This document shows, one piece after another, positions 51,101 to 59,200 of a stretch of DNA of 64,000 nt; the first letter of the stretch is position 1; every line of letters starts with the position of its first letter. The position numbers and the translations under genes are program-made. Origin of the DNA: Branchiostoma floridae (taxonomy: Eukaryota; Chordata; Leptocardii; Amphioxiformes; Branchiostomatidae); assembly GCF_000003815.2 (NCBI RefSeq), contig NC_049997.1, forward strand, positions 10,223,860-10,287,859, written 5' to 3'. The notes under the pieces were generated by a model that saw only the letters and a program-made list of their open reading frames with translations, was not told where the DNA came from and ran no database searches.

Positions 51101-51858
51101 CAGCCTGACACGGTGGGAAGCGCCTTGCGGATTCTGCTATCAGCGTTTACGTCAGTCCTGACCTTCATCGGTGTGGTGTTTGCATGGAGATATCCCATCA
51201 CTGAGGACAGGCGGAAAGAAATCGCCGAGGCCATCAATAAACGGTTAGAATTTCTCTATTAAAAAATGCGCTGCTAAAGCTTCAACTGACTCAATTTCTA
51301 CTTGATGATCACTTGATTTTGCATTCGGAGGGCCCTAGTTCCGAACGCGCATGCGCATGGAGATGCATTCTATGAAATACAACAAAGTTGAAGAACCTTT
51401 GAACAACGTCTGCGTTTGAACTACATGTATATGCATACCTTGGGCAGGCGAAAATGTGGAAGGATATCAATATACGATTAGGATGAGCTACGCCTACAAG
51501 ATCCTTCAAATACATTTTTTTGTTTTGTACAATGCTAATAGACCCATCGTGGATATAACAATCCACTGTCACTCAGATTCAAAAAGGCCATGGGACCTGA
51601 ACCTGTCGTATGGCGCTAGCCTGTATTCTGCTCAGAAGACCATACCTTAACTTTTGCCTTTCAATTTCCGACAGAAAACTTTCAAGGGACGCCCAACTTG
51701 ACGAGATCCAGCGAAACGGAAGCCTGTCCAACATGAACGGAAAAGCTCTTCTGCCTGAGGAGTCTTCGAAGCCAGAAGGATTACAGGAAGAAAACAAACT
51801 TCTGTCGTCAGAACTGGACTTGTCTGTACTTTTAGATTGTAGAGAATCAGTGGTATGA
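39133..51858 (+). CDS. MFSD2-like GPH/MFS transporter, copy A
   Basis: Twelve-helix transporter of the MFSD2 branch (relatives carry lysophosphatidylcholine or sphingosine-1-phosphate). Coding exons: 39133-39270, 39411-39532, 39866-39992, 40984-41062, 41726-41886, 42303-42393, 43437-43546, 47618-47701, 48424-48507, 49675-49787, 50031-50168, 51070-51243, 51675-51858; sum 1605 nt, 534 residues, close to MFSD2A. Landmarks: LCYAFGG start, SRVVDILCNVVIGPLID, SSERDSAILYR, a loop with NMT/NSS sequons after HDSC, VVSKLGRKTSYI, PWLMVSDITED, and GSC in the last loop. The Cys pair fits the MFSD2A disulphide. Second Asp of DxxxD is Asn; the MFSD2A helix-11 Lys aligns with Ser. Exon 7 has been rebuilt after an insertion (see 43115-43461). 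Exon 12 uses a weak donor gttaga; reading through gives a stop at 51260-51262 instead. Confidence 0.88.
39688..39800. mobile_element. Short fold-back element
   Basis: Inverted arms start aaattggacaaa and end tttgtccaattt, with inner match gttagctg/tagctgg. In intron 2 of copy A. Confidence 0.65.
40065..40395 (-). mobile_element. Two tRNA-derived SINE copies, minus strand
   Basis: The segment gaaacaacaagaaggggcga...caatatatacaaatat occurs twice (about 40067 and 40289), each time followed by gaatcgaacccgggtcct, the reverse complement of a B box (GGGTTCGATTC). The outer copy has an A-box-like TAGTGTAACAGTGG on the minus strand. They read outwards as transposon, not as functional tRNA. In intron 3 of copy A. 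Confidence 0.8.
40534..40675. mobile_element. Fold-back MITE with GC-rich stem
   Basis: Near-perfect inverted repeat: aatacaacacggtgtattcc on the left and ggaatacaccgtgttgtatt on the right, with cgcgggtcggatc / gatccgacccgcg close to the centre and a 9-bp loop. Confidence 0.85.
40669..40946. mobile_element. Possible MITE with 15-bp terminal inverted repeats
   Basis: tatttatgtcatacc at 40669-40683 and ggtatgacataaata at 40932-40946 are exact inverted repeats. It abuts the preceding fold-back and may be part of one composite element. It ends 37 bp before the acceptor of exon 40984-41062. Confidence 0.55.
41090..41264. mobile_element. Pogo-like MITE, 175 bp
   Basis: Termini CAGTAGAAGCC and GGCTTCTACTG, flanked by TA on both sides (41088-41089, 41265-41266). 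Interior shows the ttaattgcgcaccgg and gataattgcacga words in opposite directions. TA target and CAGT ends fit the pogo/Tigger group. Confidence 0.8.
41871..42061. repeat. Local duplication of exon 5 end and donor in copy A
   Basis: ttctttggagatgacg|gtaagtcaacgc... at 41871-41915 is repeated at 42017-42061 (one change, gataacg), 146 bp further on, with about 100 bp of unrelated filler. The paralogue copy B has one copy, so the duplication is derived in A. Two equivalent donors stand at 41887 and 42033. Confidence 0.92.
42408..42652. mobile_element. Fold-back element with 9-bp target duplication
   Basis: Arms of about 110 bp: tagcctccgttggagact on the left, and its inverted match at the right end (ttcaacggaggc). 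Flanked by tatacaaag at 42399-42407 and 42653-42661. A 9-bp duplication with long arms suggests a Mutator-like origin. The insertion lies 14 bp after the exon 6 donor. Confidence 0.85.
43130..43415. mobile_element. MITE (TA target, 286 bp) inside original exon 7 of copy A
   Basis: Long inverted arms from tagaaatagctaaactttct to the mirrored agaaagtttagctatttcta, with TA on each side (43128-43129, 43416-43417). Arms include atatagggacttaccctaaa. The middle (43205-43345) holds paired actccgtc/gacggagt words. Same family as 47786-47941. Confidence 0.93.
43437..43546 (+). other. Exon 7 of copy A with insertion-derived acceptor
   Basis: The intact paralogue exon (59256-59380, 125 nt) begins after ttctag with ATATTTCAGCG. 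The equivalent in copy A starts at 43088 but is interrupted at 43127 and, read on, stops at 43159-43161. Splicing to ccaacacag (ends 43436) instead gives a 110-nt exon with the same entry phase 1 and exit phase 0, replacing DISATSGGKRGQN by DELSCDQS before MFKT. The acceptor lies in the 31-bp segment inserted with the MITE. Confidence 0.7.
43738..44205. mobile_element. Pogo-like non-autonomous element, 468 bp
   Basis: Left end cagtcaaatctgcccaag, right end cttgggcaggtttgacta, TA on both sides. Internal words ggccaaaagcggtcgaattg and aaagcggtcgtaatggccag are related and face away from the centre. In intron 7 of copy A. Confidence 0.85.
44541..44977 (+). mobile_element. tRNA-derived SINE, long form
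   Basis: Head resembles a tRNA gene: A-box-like gtggtacagtggtattg and B-box-like gcgggatcgaatccgc. It is followed by ttgtgcccttgggaaaggca, shared with the SINE at 53720, and by a body with ggacgttaaatggaggtccc and gcacgttaaagaaccc. Ends next to the 3' tail of the minus-strand LINE at 44978. Confidence 0.85.
44978..46960 (-). mobile_element. 5'-truncated LINE, split by a MITE
   Basis: 3' tail (aatgaatgaatgaagacctt) at 44980. On the minus strand the ORF end reads GRYPIQLEASLNAIKYF (about 46900), QTLEECG-type linker region, NIRHRTTIAKL (about 46510), then after the insertion RISCHRLRIESGRHNRTP and VEDEVHFTVDCDMY (about 45310-45430) and ends KKREEAELLC at 45082. This is the usual C-terminal region of a non-LTR reverse transcriptase ORF. 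The MITE at 45434-46499 interrupts it. In intron 7 of copy A. Confidence 0.88.
45434..46499. mobile_element. MITE of 1066 bp with TTAG target duplication
   Basis: Inverted ends ccccctttccact...ggcgctctc and gagagcgccg...agtggaaaggggg; flanked by TTAG at 45430-45433 and 46500-46503. Both ends are built of many cgctctc/gagagcg words in both directions; the centre (45560-46110) is AT-rich. The short ORFs across the GC-rich parts are by-products of this repetition. Inserted in a LINE ORF, so it is younger than the LINE. Confidence 0.9.
47786..47941. mobile_element. MITE (TA target, 156 bp), same family as 43130
   Basis: tggaaattgctaaactttct to agaaagtttagcaatttcca, flanked by TA. The loop is an internally deleted version of the 286-bp copy (gaccttgttgacagaatga in both, in opposite direction). 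In intron 8 of copy A. The 31 bp to its left (47753-47783) are exactly those found, reversed, next to the exon 7 insertion. Confidence 0.93.
48240..48330 (-). repeat. Short LINE 3' fragment with CATA run
   Basis: aaagtttatttgaaac followed by ttgcccgagggctaattgca; similar to 54305-54400. Followed by a catacatacatacat run. Intron 8 of copy A. Confidence 0.55.
50201..50498. mobile_element. Fold-back structure in intron 11 of copy A
   Basis: Left arm ctacgcagagacatccaacg (50213 on) through cggcgccagcaaacc and ctatctcaaccgtcat; right arm is its inverted copy (gatggtgacggttgagatag ... ggatgtctctgcgtag). Arms about 90 bp, loop about 115 bp with a CCAAT-containing segment. The left arm begins 33 bp after the exon 11 donor. 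No clear target duplication. Confidence 0.85.
50528..50645. repeat. Degenerate ancestral copies of the 68-bp unit
   Basis: gtcacgtgtccagggcttcg...ctgaggaagacaggactaca and a second, more decayed copy (gtcacgtgcacggggatcag...ctgaagaag). These correspond to the units of the 62269-63055 array at the same place in copy B. Confidence 0.8.
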
Positions 51859-52533
51859 TGCGTGGGGAGATGCCACAGGAAACCTAGATGTCCGGCTTTT
51901 TAGAACATCGTACTGTTTTAATAAGAGATAGGTTTTTGATAAATGTATGACAAAAAAGGGAAGGCTGCTTCTATCAAAATTGTTGTTTGTGTGTGTGTGA
52001 AAGCGCCGCCAAGTGACAGAGAGCAGTATTTCAGTCATGGAACTTCAGCGAATACTCAGAGCTTTTCCCAACCAGCAACATCAGCTTCTCCTCAGCAAAA
52101 GCAATCTATCCTGACACATGTAAATTCTTCGCAAACACAACATTATTTTACTGCAAATCTACATCTAGTGAAGATGATGACCGAATTCTGCAGTACTGAT
52201 AGACGTTGCTAGATGTCGCTGTGAGACACACACACACAAACATTGTACACACACACAAACTGGTCAAGGTTTTGCTTAAACTTTTGTTTATTGCACGAGT
52301 ATCACATTCAGCTCAACTGAACGAGAGGACAAAAATCATTTGTGGCAACTCCTATGAAAGCGTCAGGTCCAGATAACAGAACAGAATTTAGACATCTGTG
52401 ACAAAATCTCTAAATCTCCACTGGTCTTAAATATTAACAAAAGTGAGCCAATCTCTGCTCAGTTTAGAAACTGTCTAAACCTCATGCATTAAGTGTCTTC
52501 TGATTGGTAGATGGAGATGTGCCGATAGCAACT

Positions 52534-52759
52534 TTGGAATGGTCAATACGAGCGATCGCTGTTGTTGTTTATATCCGGAGTATTGGACGGTTGTTGCCTA
52601 CGTATACCAGGACGTCAGTAGATAGGATCAAAAATTGATATTTAAATTAGCGGTTCAAATTACTGGTTAATATGTAAATCAATCTTTTGCCAAACACCTG
52701 CTTTTTGCCTACCACTACGTCACCGTGACATTATCGCGATCGCTCGTTATACTTTCCAA
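52534..52759. mobile_element. Diverged MITE
   Basis: Left ttggaatggtcaatacgagc gatcgc; right gcgatcgctcgttatacttt ccaa. Ends are inverted with several mismatches, so this is a probable, aged element. Confidence 0.5.
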
Positions 52760-53150
52760 ATATGCAAAGCTGCGTAGTCACTTTTAGCTATTTCATGTCC
52801 TGCAATCCTGTTAAAAATAACGTAATTGCCAATAGCATTGTACATACTGTACAAACACAATGAATATTACCATGTACTTTAAAAGTACAAAACGGTCTCC
52901 TATGCACGCGGGTAAGCAGCGCGCATGCGTGCATATTTGAGTTAGCAGCGTCATTTGGCGTAGAGACGCTACGTTGACAACATACTAGTATACAGACGAG
53001 CAGTTGACTTACAACTAATGTATCACAATCTGTGGGAAAGCTGTGGTGTTGTCACACATTCTAACAGTACAAGGTATGAATTCTGTTTTAAACTGTTTAT
53101 CAATTATATTTAGCTACATACGCCGTTACTAGATGGGGTAACATACATTC

Positions 53151-53350
53151 TCATAATTCCACCAGGTGTCATTATACCGCCACCTCAAAAAACGTTGTTA
53201 TAGAGGCCTTCTCAAGATTATTTTCAACACCTATATATCTGAATTGTATTACATTGAAGATATTGAACATTCGGTGTTCAAGACAATCTTGGGAAGACTA
53301 TACTAACGTTTTTTTAGGTGGCGGTATAATGACACGTGGTGGAATTATGA
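53151..53350. mobile_element. Fold-back MITE, 200 bp
   Basis: tcataattccaccaggtgtc at the left end mirrors gacacgtggtggaattatga at the right. Arms about 80 bp including cattataccgccacct. Confidence 0.9.
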
Positions 53351-53514
53351 TAGTCGATGTTAGATACTAGTAGTAGAAAATGCTACGGCGTCGGTAGAAG
53401 ATTTCCTCATGTGCAATTTTACTACTCCAAAGTACAAAAGTAGATCACTCTTCGTCGTAAGTTATTTGTAAATTAGCAATCATCTTGTACTAGTTTGGTA
53501 TAGCTGAGTCAAAA

Positions 53515-53622
53515 ATGTTTGTTTACACAAAATATGTTGTTTACGCTGTGCGAATTCTGGTTGCATGCCTGCATACCGTCTTCAGTCAAGGAAGGAGTTA
53601 TCTCCTGGTCTTGTCACTTCAG
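53515..53622 (+). other. Signal-peptide-like ORF segment, plus-strand arm of an inverted pair
   Basis: ATG at 53515 opens a frame MFVYTKYVVYAVRILVACLH TVFSQGRSYLL that ends at a consensus-like donor (cag|gtatgtc, 53623). The hydrophobic stretch followed by FSQ resembles a signal peptide. A copy in opposite direction lies at 55260-55357. Homology between the arms starts about 6 nt before ATG and ends about 96 nt after it. May be a first exon of an unrecognised gene or the ends of a large element. Confidence 0.35.
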
Positions 53623-53644
53623 GTATGTCAAGGCGACCTGCGGG

Positions 53645-54190
53645 TATAATGAATGAATGAAGACCTTTATTGCACATTTTTGCCACATCGGGCTAAGTAC
53701 AGGTCACAACAAGACATGTGGCGTCGGGCGTGGCGTAACTGTTAGAGAGTTCGGCTCGGAATCTATGGGTCCTGAGTTCGATTCCCACCTTGCCCCCGAC
53801 GTTGTGCCCTTGGGAAAGGCACTTTACACGACTTTCCTTCTGTCTGTACCGTGTATGTGACATTGTTAATATAAGTTACAAAAAACTTGAGTGCAGTGCC
53901 ACATCGTCCTCGTCTGTCCAAAAGCAAATAGAAAAAAAACAAAAACAAGACATGTTGAAAAGACACAGTTCACAGATACAAAATGAGACTATAGATTCAA
54001 CTTCTCCTCGCTTTTCTGTTAAAGTGGAGATATGTTTTATGATCGATGGTTTGTCTAGTTGCATTAGGAATATGAATTTTTCTACAAACTTAGGTGTATG
54101 AAATAAGGAGATTGGTTTTGTATAACCTTATACAGTTCATTTCTCTCTACGGTATACAATCTACACTCTACTACAAAATGACGCTCGTCC
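53645..54190 (-). mobile_element. Truncated LINE, split by a SINE
   Basis: Tail aatgaatgaatgaagacctt at 53650, then, beyond the SINE, minus-strand remains of the same ORF end as at 45100 (EDERHFVVECRLY; several stops). Same family as 44978-46960. Confidence 0.8.
53720..53943 (+). mobile_element. tRNA-derived SINE, short form, with 12-bp target duplication
   Basis: A-box-like tggcgtaactgttagag, B-box-like gagttcgattccc, then ttgtgcccttgggaaaggca and an A-rich end. Flanked by aacaagacatgt ending at 53719 and at 53955. Inserted in the LINE fragment. Confidence 0.88.
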
Positions 54191-54304
54191 TCTATTCTAT
54201 CTTAATTACAATATAATGAGGAATTGCACGCACGCGTCTCCTTGAAAAGCATTGTGCATTGCAAACTAGCCAATCAACTACTGTATTAAAACGCCAGGTT
54301 TTTA

Positions 54305-54400
54305 AGAAAGTTTATTTGAAAGTTTAATTAAGAAAGTTTATTAGCAAGTTCATGCCCGTAGGCTAATTGCAAGTACAGTACATGGTTCAAACAAGATAGG
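54305..54400 (-). repeat. Short LINE 3' fragment
   Basis: gaaagtttatttgaaag and atgcccgtaggctaattgca, matching 48240-48330 and 28050-28110. Confidence 0.5.
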
Positions 54401-54449
54401 GAATATGAGTGTAACAATGAACCGTGATAAATATTTATACATTTTGTAG

Positions 54450-54829
54450 AAAGAGACTACTGGAATACTAGAAGATGAACAGCATTTTATCTTACATTGT
54501 AAATTGTATCATAAGGAACGAATTGCGCTTTATGAACATATCAGAAAAGAGTTCCCATATTTTAAACATTTTAATGCAACGGATAAATTTCTATTTTTTA
54601 TGCGCCTAGATAAACCCTGTATATCAAACATTATCTGTTCCTATATCTACACCTGTACAAAGAAGCGAGAAGATGTCGACCATCCTATTAGCCTAGTACC
54701 TTCAATTAGTTAAATTGTATCTTGTTGTCTCTGCATATGTCTGTTATGTCTGTTATCAGTGACCTGTACCTAGCCCGTCGAGGCATGAATGTACAATAAA
54801 GATCTTTCATTCATTCATTCATTCATTCA
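54450..54829 (+). mobile_element. LINE 3' end, plus strand
   Basis: ORF end ILEDEQHFILHCKLYHKER, then FKHFNATDKFLFFMRLDKP and YTCTKKRED, homologous to 45082-45430. Followed by acctgtacctagcccgtcga, AATAAA at 54794 and a cattcattcattcattcatt tail. Confidence 0.9.
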
Positions 54830-54854
54830 GTAAAGGAAATGTATGCATATCCAG

Positions 54855-55215
54855 TCAGACGACATGGCCTGTTCGCGACACGTCACCCGTCGTATCAAAA
54901 CTGTCCGTTTTACGCCACCGCACCCAGCTTCTTGTGCACGTGGAATAGTCATAAGGACAGACGCAAGCCGTCTGAGGGCGTCGGGTTCCTAAGTATTTTA
55001 TAGCCCCATCAGTGGCCGTCTCAGACGGCCGTCTCAGACGTCTTTCAGCCGTCTGGGCGTCCAACAAAAAAACTGACAGAACGGCCCGGACGCTCACGAT
55101 GTGTTCGCGGCCGTTTCTGACGGCAATGGACGCGTCCAGAGAGTTTGAAACGCGCTCAGACGCCTTTGGACGCCTGTAGACGCCGTCTTAGCAGTTTCGG
55201 ACGCTTGAATTTTCA
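54855..55215. repeat. GACGC/CCGTC-rich block
   Basis: Dense short words gtctcagacg, ccgtctgag, gacgcc in both directions, including gccgtctcagacggccgtct. Probably the core of a MITE like that at 45434, but I could not define ends. Confidence 0.45.
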
Positions 55216-55259
55216 CAGAGGACGTGCCAGCTCGGGTTGCTTTGAGGCCATGAGCGTGC

Positions 55260-55357
55260 CACAACAGGAGATGACTCCTTCCTTGACTGAAGACGGTATG
55301 CAGGCATGCAACCAGGATTTGCACAGCGTAAACAACATATTTTGTGTAAACAAACAT
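55260..55357 (-). other. Signal-peptide-like ORF segment, minus-strand arm of an inverted pair
   Basis: Minus-strand ATG at 55357: MFVYTKYVVYAVQILVACLH TVFSQGRSHLL. Differs from the plus arm by a few bases (Arg/Gln, Tyr/His and silent changes). The frame continues to 55094 but that part runs into the GACGC-rich block and is not supported. Confidence 0.35.
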
Positions 55358-55472
55358 TTTTTGACATGACTAATTTAGCCGTCGGGTCCCTCGGCATGCG
55401 CTTGTCACAATTAATTAATGTCCGAGGTTATGCCGCCGTGCCCGTCGCTTTTATGCTCACGAAAATCAATCT

Positions 55473-55641
55473 CCAAGCAGATCCTACGGTGCCACAAGAT
55501 GGTATCAAAGCTGGCCAAGGAGTATAGCCGGCCAAATGGAGTCAAACGGGCACTGGCGGGGTAGCACGTCACACTCCTAGGCCGGCTTCATTCCTCTGCC
55601 AGCTTTTGATACTATCTTATGCTACCGTAGAGTCTGCTTGG
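55473..55641. mobile_element. MITE, 169 bp (second copy at 63627)
   Basis: ccaagcagatcctacggtgc...tatcaaagctggc at the left mirrors gccagcttttgatactat...gtagagtctgcttgg at the right. A second copy starts at 63627 and runs into the gap. Confidence 0.85.
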
Positions 55642-55974
55642 ACGAAATTGTGTGTCCGATCTGCTCCAGGAAATGCACAAGCTGCGTGCCAAGTTAGTAA
55701 TGCAAATGCGAAGTAATGCGAAGTAATGCACGGGTTCGGACTTTGCGCGAAGTTGCTGAAAACACGTCAATCGGCACGAAACGTGTGATTCTTCGAGCGC
55801 TGCTGTCCTAACCCGCGTGCGGTTACTCTCGTGGCACTAACTCCGCACGTGCAAAGATAGCGACGTTCAAGGAATCGCACATTCGTGCTCATTCAGCAAC
55901 TTCACGTTGTGCTAATCCTCTTTTCATGCACCCCAAATACATATGTCACTAGCAACGTCCAGAGTAATCTCCGA

Positions 55975-56135
55975 ATCTCCTGTATCTGTATCTATGTAGC
56001 TGGTATAACCGCCCTTCGGTGTAGAACACCAGCTTTGCGGGTACGCGACGCGGCAGCAGCTGGTCATATTACACTGAACGACCCGTCACTCCTAATTTTT
56101 GCGCATCTATCTGCAATCTTATCTAGTTTGTAATT
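55975..56135 (-). mobile_element. LINE 3' fragment directly upstream of copy B
   Basis: Shares tgtatctgtatctat, ggtataaccgcc, acaccagctttgc and gcatctatctgcaa with 60520-60660, where it belongs to a LINE on the minus strand. It ends 65 bp before the first acceptor of copy B. Confidence 0.75.
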
Positions 56136-56218
56136 AAAATCTTGAAGTCGTATTGCTGTGTCGTGTATTACTTAACTTGTATTTCTTCCGTGCTATCAGT
56201 TACCACTGCAGCTTGACC

Positions 56219-59200
56219 ATGGCCGAGGTAGCCAAGACAATGACAACGAAGCCCCTGTCTGTCGTGGCGAAGTTGTGTTACGCTTTCGGTGGTGTTGGCA
56301 ATGAGATCATATTTATCGTATTCGGGGCGTACACCAGCATCTTTCTGGTGGATGTGGCACAGGTACTAAAGCTAATTCATTATTATATGTGATGTGTTTT
56401 CTGTCCAGTATACCGCGCTACATGCGTGTACTTCAAGATTTCGTCGTTTATTTTCATGTCTTACTTAGGTCCCATTTCTTAAAATTCTTAAAAGCATTTT
56501 ACTGAAAGCTTGTGTGTGTATTGGTTACTCTTTTCCAGTTGCCACCCTTATTTGCAACGTCCATTATTTTCGGCAGTAGGGTAGTGGACGTCTTGTGTAA
56601 TGTCTTCATGGGCCCGTTGATTGACAGGACGAACACAAGATGGGGGAAGATAAAACCATGGTAACGTACAAATAAGATTTTACATTTATCTTCCGACATA
56701 GACGTCACATCTATGTAGTTTACAGTCTACACGCAAGTGCAGTGTTCGACACAGCAGTATCTTTTTTAAACAGTACATTCATCGCAAATTAGCAGAACAG
56801 AATAAATTATACGACCATTTACAATTATGTCAGTAGACTTCATATGTAGTCAAACACTGGTACATGGTTGTTTCTAAAAAGAACGGTGAACATAGCAAAT
56901 GTGCCCCTTTTTGTAAGTAATTTCCGGTAGGACGAATATAGTTTTCTCCATAGTTCTGAAACTTCAAAGCACCTACCTTATTTTCCAGGATCGTAACATC
57001 AGCTCTGGTTATGACTGTAACGAACGCGTTGATCTGGTATGTCCCGGATGTTGGGACGGGCGGAAAGTTGGCCTGGTACATCATACTGTACATTGTGATG
57101 AAGCTAGCCTGGTCGGTAAGTCACTAGCCTTATGATCCTCATCCTCAAATACAATTGAAAAAACAGCTTTCGTCACACCCACCACCACACCAAGTATGAA
57201 ACCAATTCACCCAGCCGTTCTTGCGTTCTTGTTGACACACAGACACACACACGGCAGCCGTGACAAACGCTAGCGAAAATATGACCTCCATGACACTTCA
57301 GGGAGGTAAAAATTCAATCTCTACAACTGTATAATAAAAAACGGAGATTTACTTCCGGTCGTTTCGAGTGACATCCTTCACTCTTCTTAAGCGTCATCAG
57401 AATACACTGGCAAGACAATTCAATCTACTGAAGAAGAGTGATGGATGTCACTCGAAACGTCCGGAGGTAGATCTCCGTTTTTTTAATCTAGTTGTACAGA
57501 TTGAATTGAATATTGTTTACCTTGATGTCTAGCCTCCATAAATGGAAGCCTCTTGATCATTTGCTGACTCTGGTGAGCTTTTATTTAAACAGAAAACGGA
57601 TTTCTTATCACATAGACATGTACTAGACTCTAGCAGCTACGTATACCTTGTTCTGATGGTCCCCAAACGAGAGATCAGTTCATCATTAGAACCAACGTAT
57701 ATAGTCTGTATATGTAAAAGTATATAAACCGTGACTTTAAAAAGAATGTCAGGGATCGTAATACCCCTTTCACATTTGGTGAAAATCAATCGGACGACGA
57801 TTCTGCGGCAATCGCCCGAGTCTCGCTTATACACAAATGTAATAATAACTTTATTGTAAAAAAATTGTACAAGGTGCGAAGTATGGCTTATATGTGACAG
57901 GACGGTATTTAGGTCAAAAATACGCGCAACCCTCTGTCGATCTTAGATATGGCTGATCTTCCTTCGATATGCCCGAAGATCGTGGATAATGTGACAGGGG
58001 TATAAACGCTTGTCAATGACATGAGCTGTTTTCTTTCAGGGTTTTGTAATTTCCTACCGCACGTTCGTGATGTTTCTGAGCGATGACAGCTCCGAGAGAG
58101 ACTCGGCCATCCAGTATAGTAAGTACTATCACTTAAGCTAGAGGCACAACCCGCCGTACGTGCAATTTGTCCGCACGTTTTTTTGGGAGGCCACGTCCGC
58201 CACGTATTTCTGAAAACGGTCAGGCTGTACAGGACAGGCGCGTCGCCCGTACTGGCACGTCGCCCGTAATCCGCAGCCCAATGGCACACAAAGTTTTGCC
58301 TGCACGCAAAGTTCAACGTCGTGTCTGCGTGCTCCAAATCCGTCGGATTCCCTACGAGTCCGTACGGAGGCGGTACTTGCCACTTACGTATTTGCACGTA
58401 CGGTGGGTTTAGCTTTACCCTTAGCTTTACGTATTCATAGATGCACGAATGAAGTCATGACGTTTTATAAAAACAGGGTATGTGGAGACAAACGGTGGTT
58501 TCAAACTGGTATATTTTTACTATATTACAATTTGAAACCATCGATCGTCGATTTGATGTCCCTATGTAACATGTTTTCAGATAAAGGTGAATTAATGTTA
58601 CCCGTTCTTTCTCAGGGGCCATCTTCACAATTGGAGGGACTGTTGTAGGAATGGTAATGCACGGACAGATCCTTGCATCTTTCAGACGCTCCGAGCACGA
58701 CTCCTGTGACAACATGACTTACAGCGGTAACAACAGCACCAACAGTTCTGTGGATGGGGTTTCTTTAGAGATGACGGTAAGTCAATGTACACCTGTAGCC
58801 TCCTTCAGAAAACTTATCGAACATTTAAGCTGTTCTTAGCTAGACCATGCGACGGTTAACATGATGTATTTGCCGGCAAATGTTGCATTTCTAGTTTTAT
58901 TGTTGCGTTTCCTCAGCGAATCGGTTACATGGTCTCCTCAGCAGCTGTGTGTGGTCTTCTGCTGTTGAGTTTGTCAGCGATCGTCTTTGGAACGACAGAG
59001 AGAAAAGGTACGAAGGTTTAGGGATGAACCGTTACTTTGAAAGATAGTTGGTACACATATTTTGACCAACAACATTAAACGTTTAGTGTAATCATGTATG
59101 AGATTGTTTCTTTGATGCCACTGTCAAAAGTAATAAAATCTAACATTTTTGATACATTTTACTGCTTGTTGTTATCCCCTAAAATTGTCCCAATTTCCTG

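Larger units (their letters stand above)
51859..53514. other. Spacer after copy A, mostly repeats
   Basis: No coding exon recognised. Holds ca-dinucleotide runs at about 52228-52260, a diverged inverted-repeat element at 52534-52759 and a clear MITE at 53151-53350. Confidence 0.5.

Noticed and set aside
39133..51858. Copy A as a pseudogene
   Set aside because: Apart from exon 7, all exons keep frame, splice sites and conserved residues, and exon 7 has a usable substitute acceptor. It remains possible if that acceptor is not used.
57909..58397. 162-codon minus-strand ORF
   Set aside because: Runs across exon 4 of copy B and the MITE at 58145-58410; the frame is a by-product of both.
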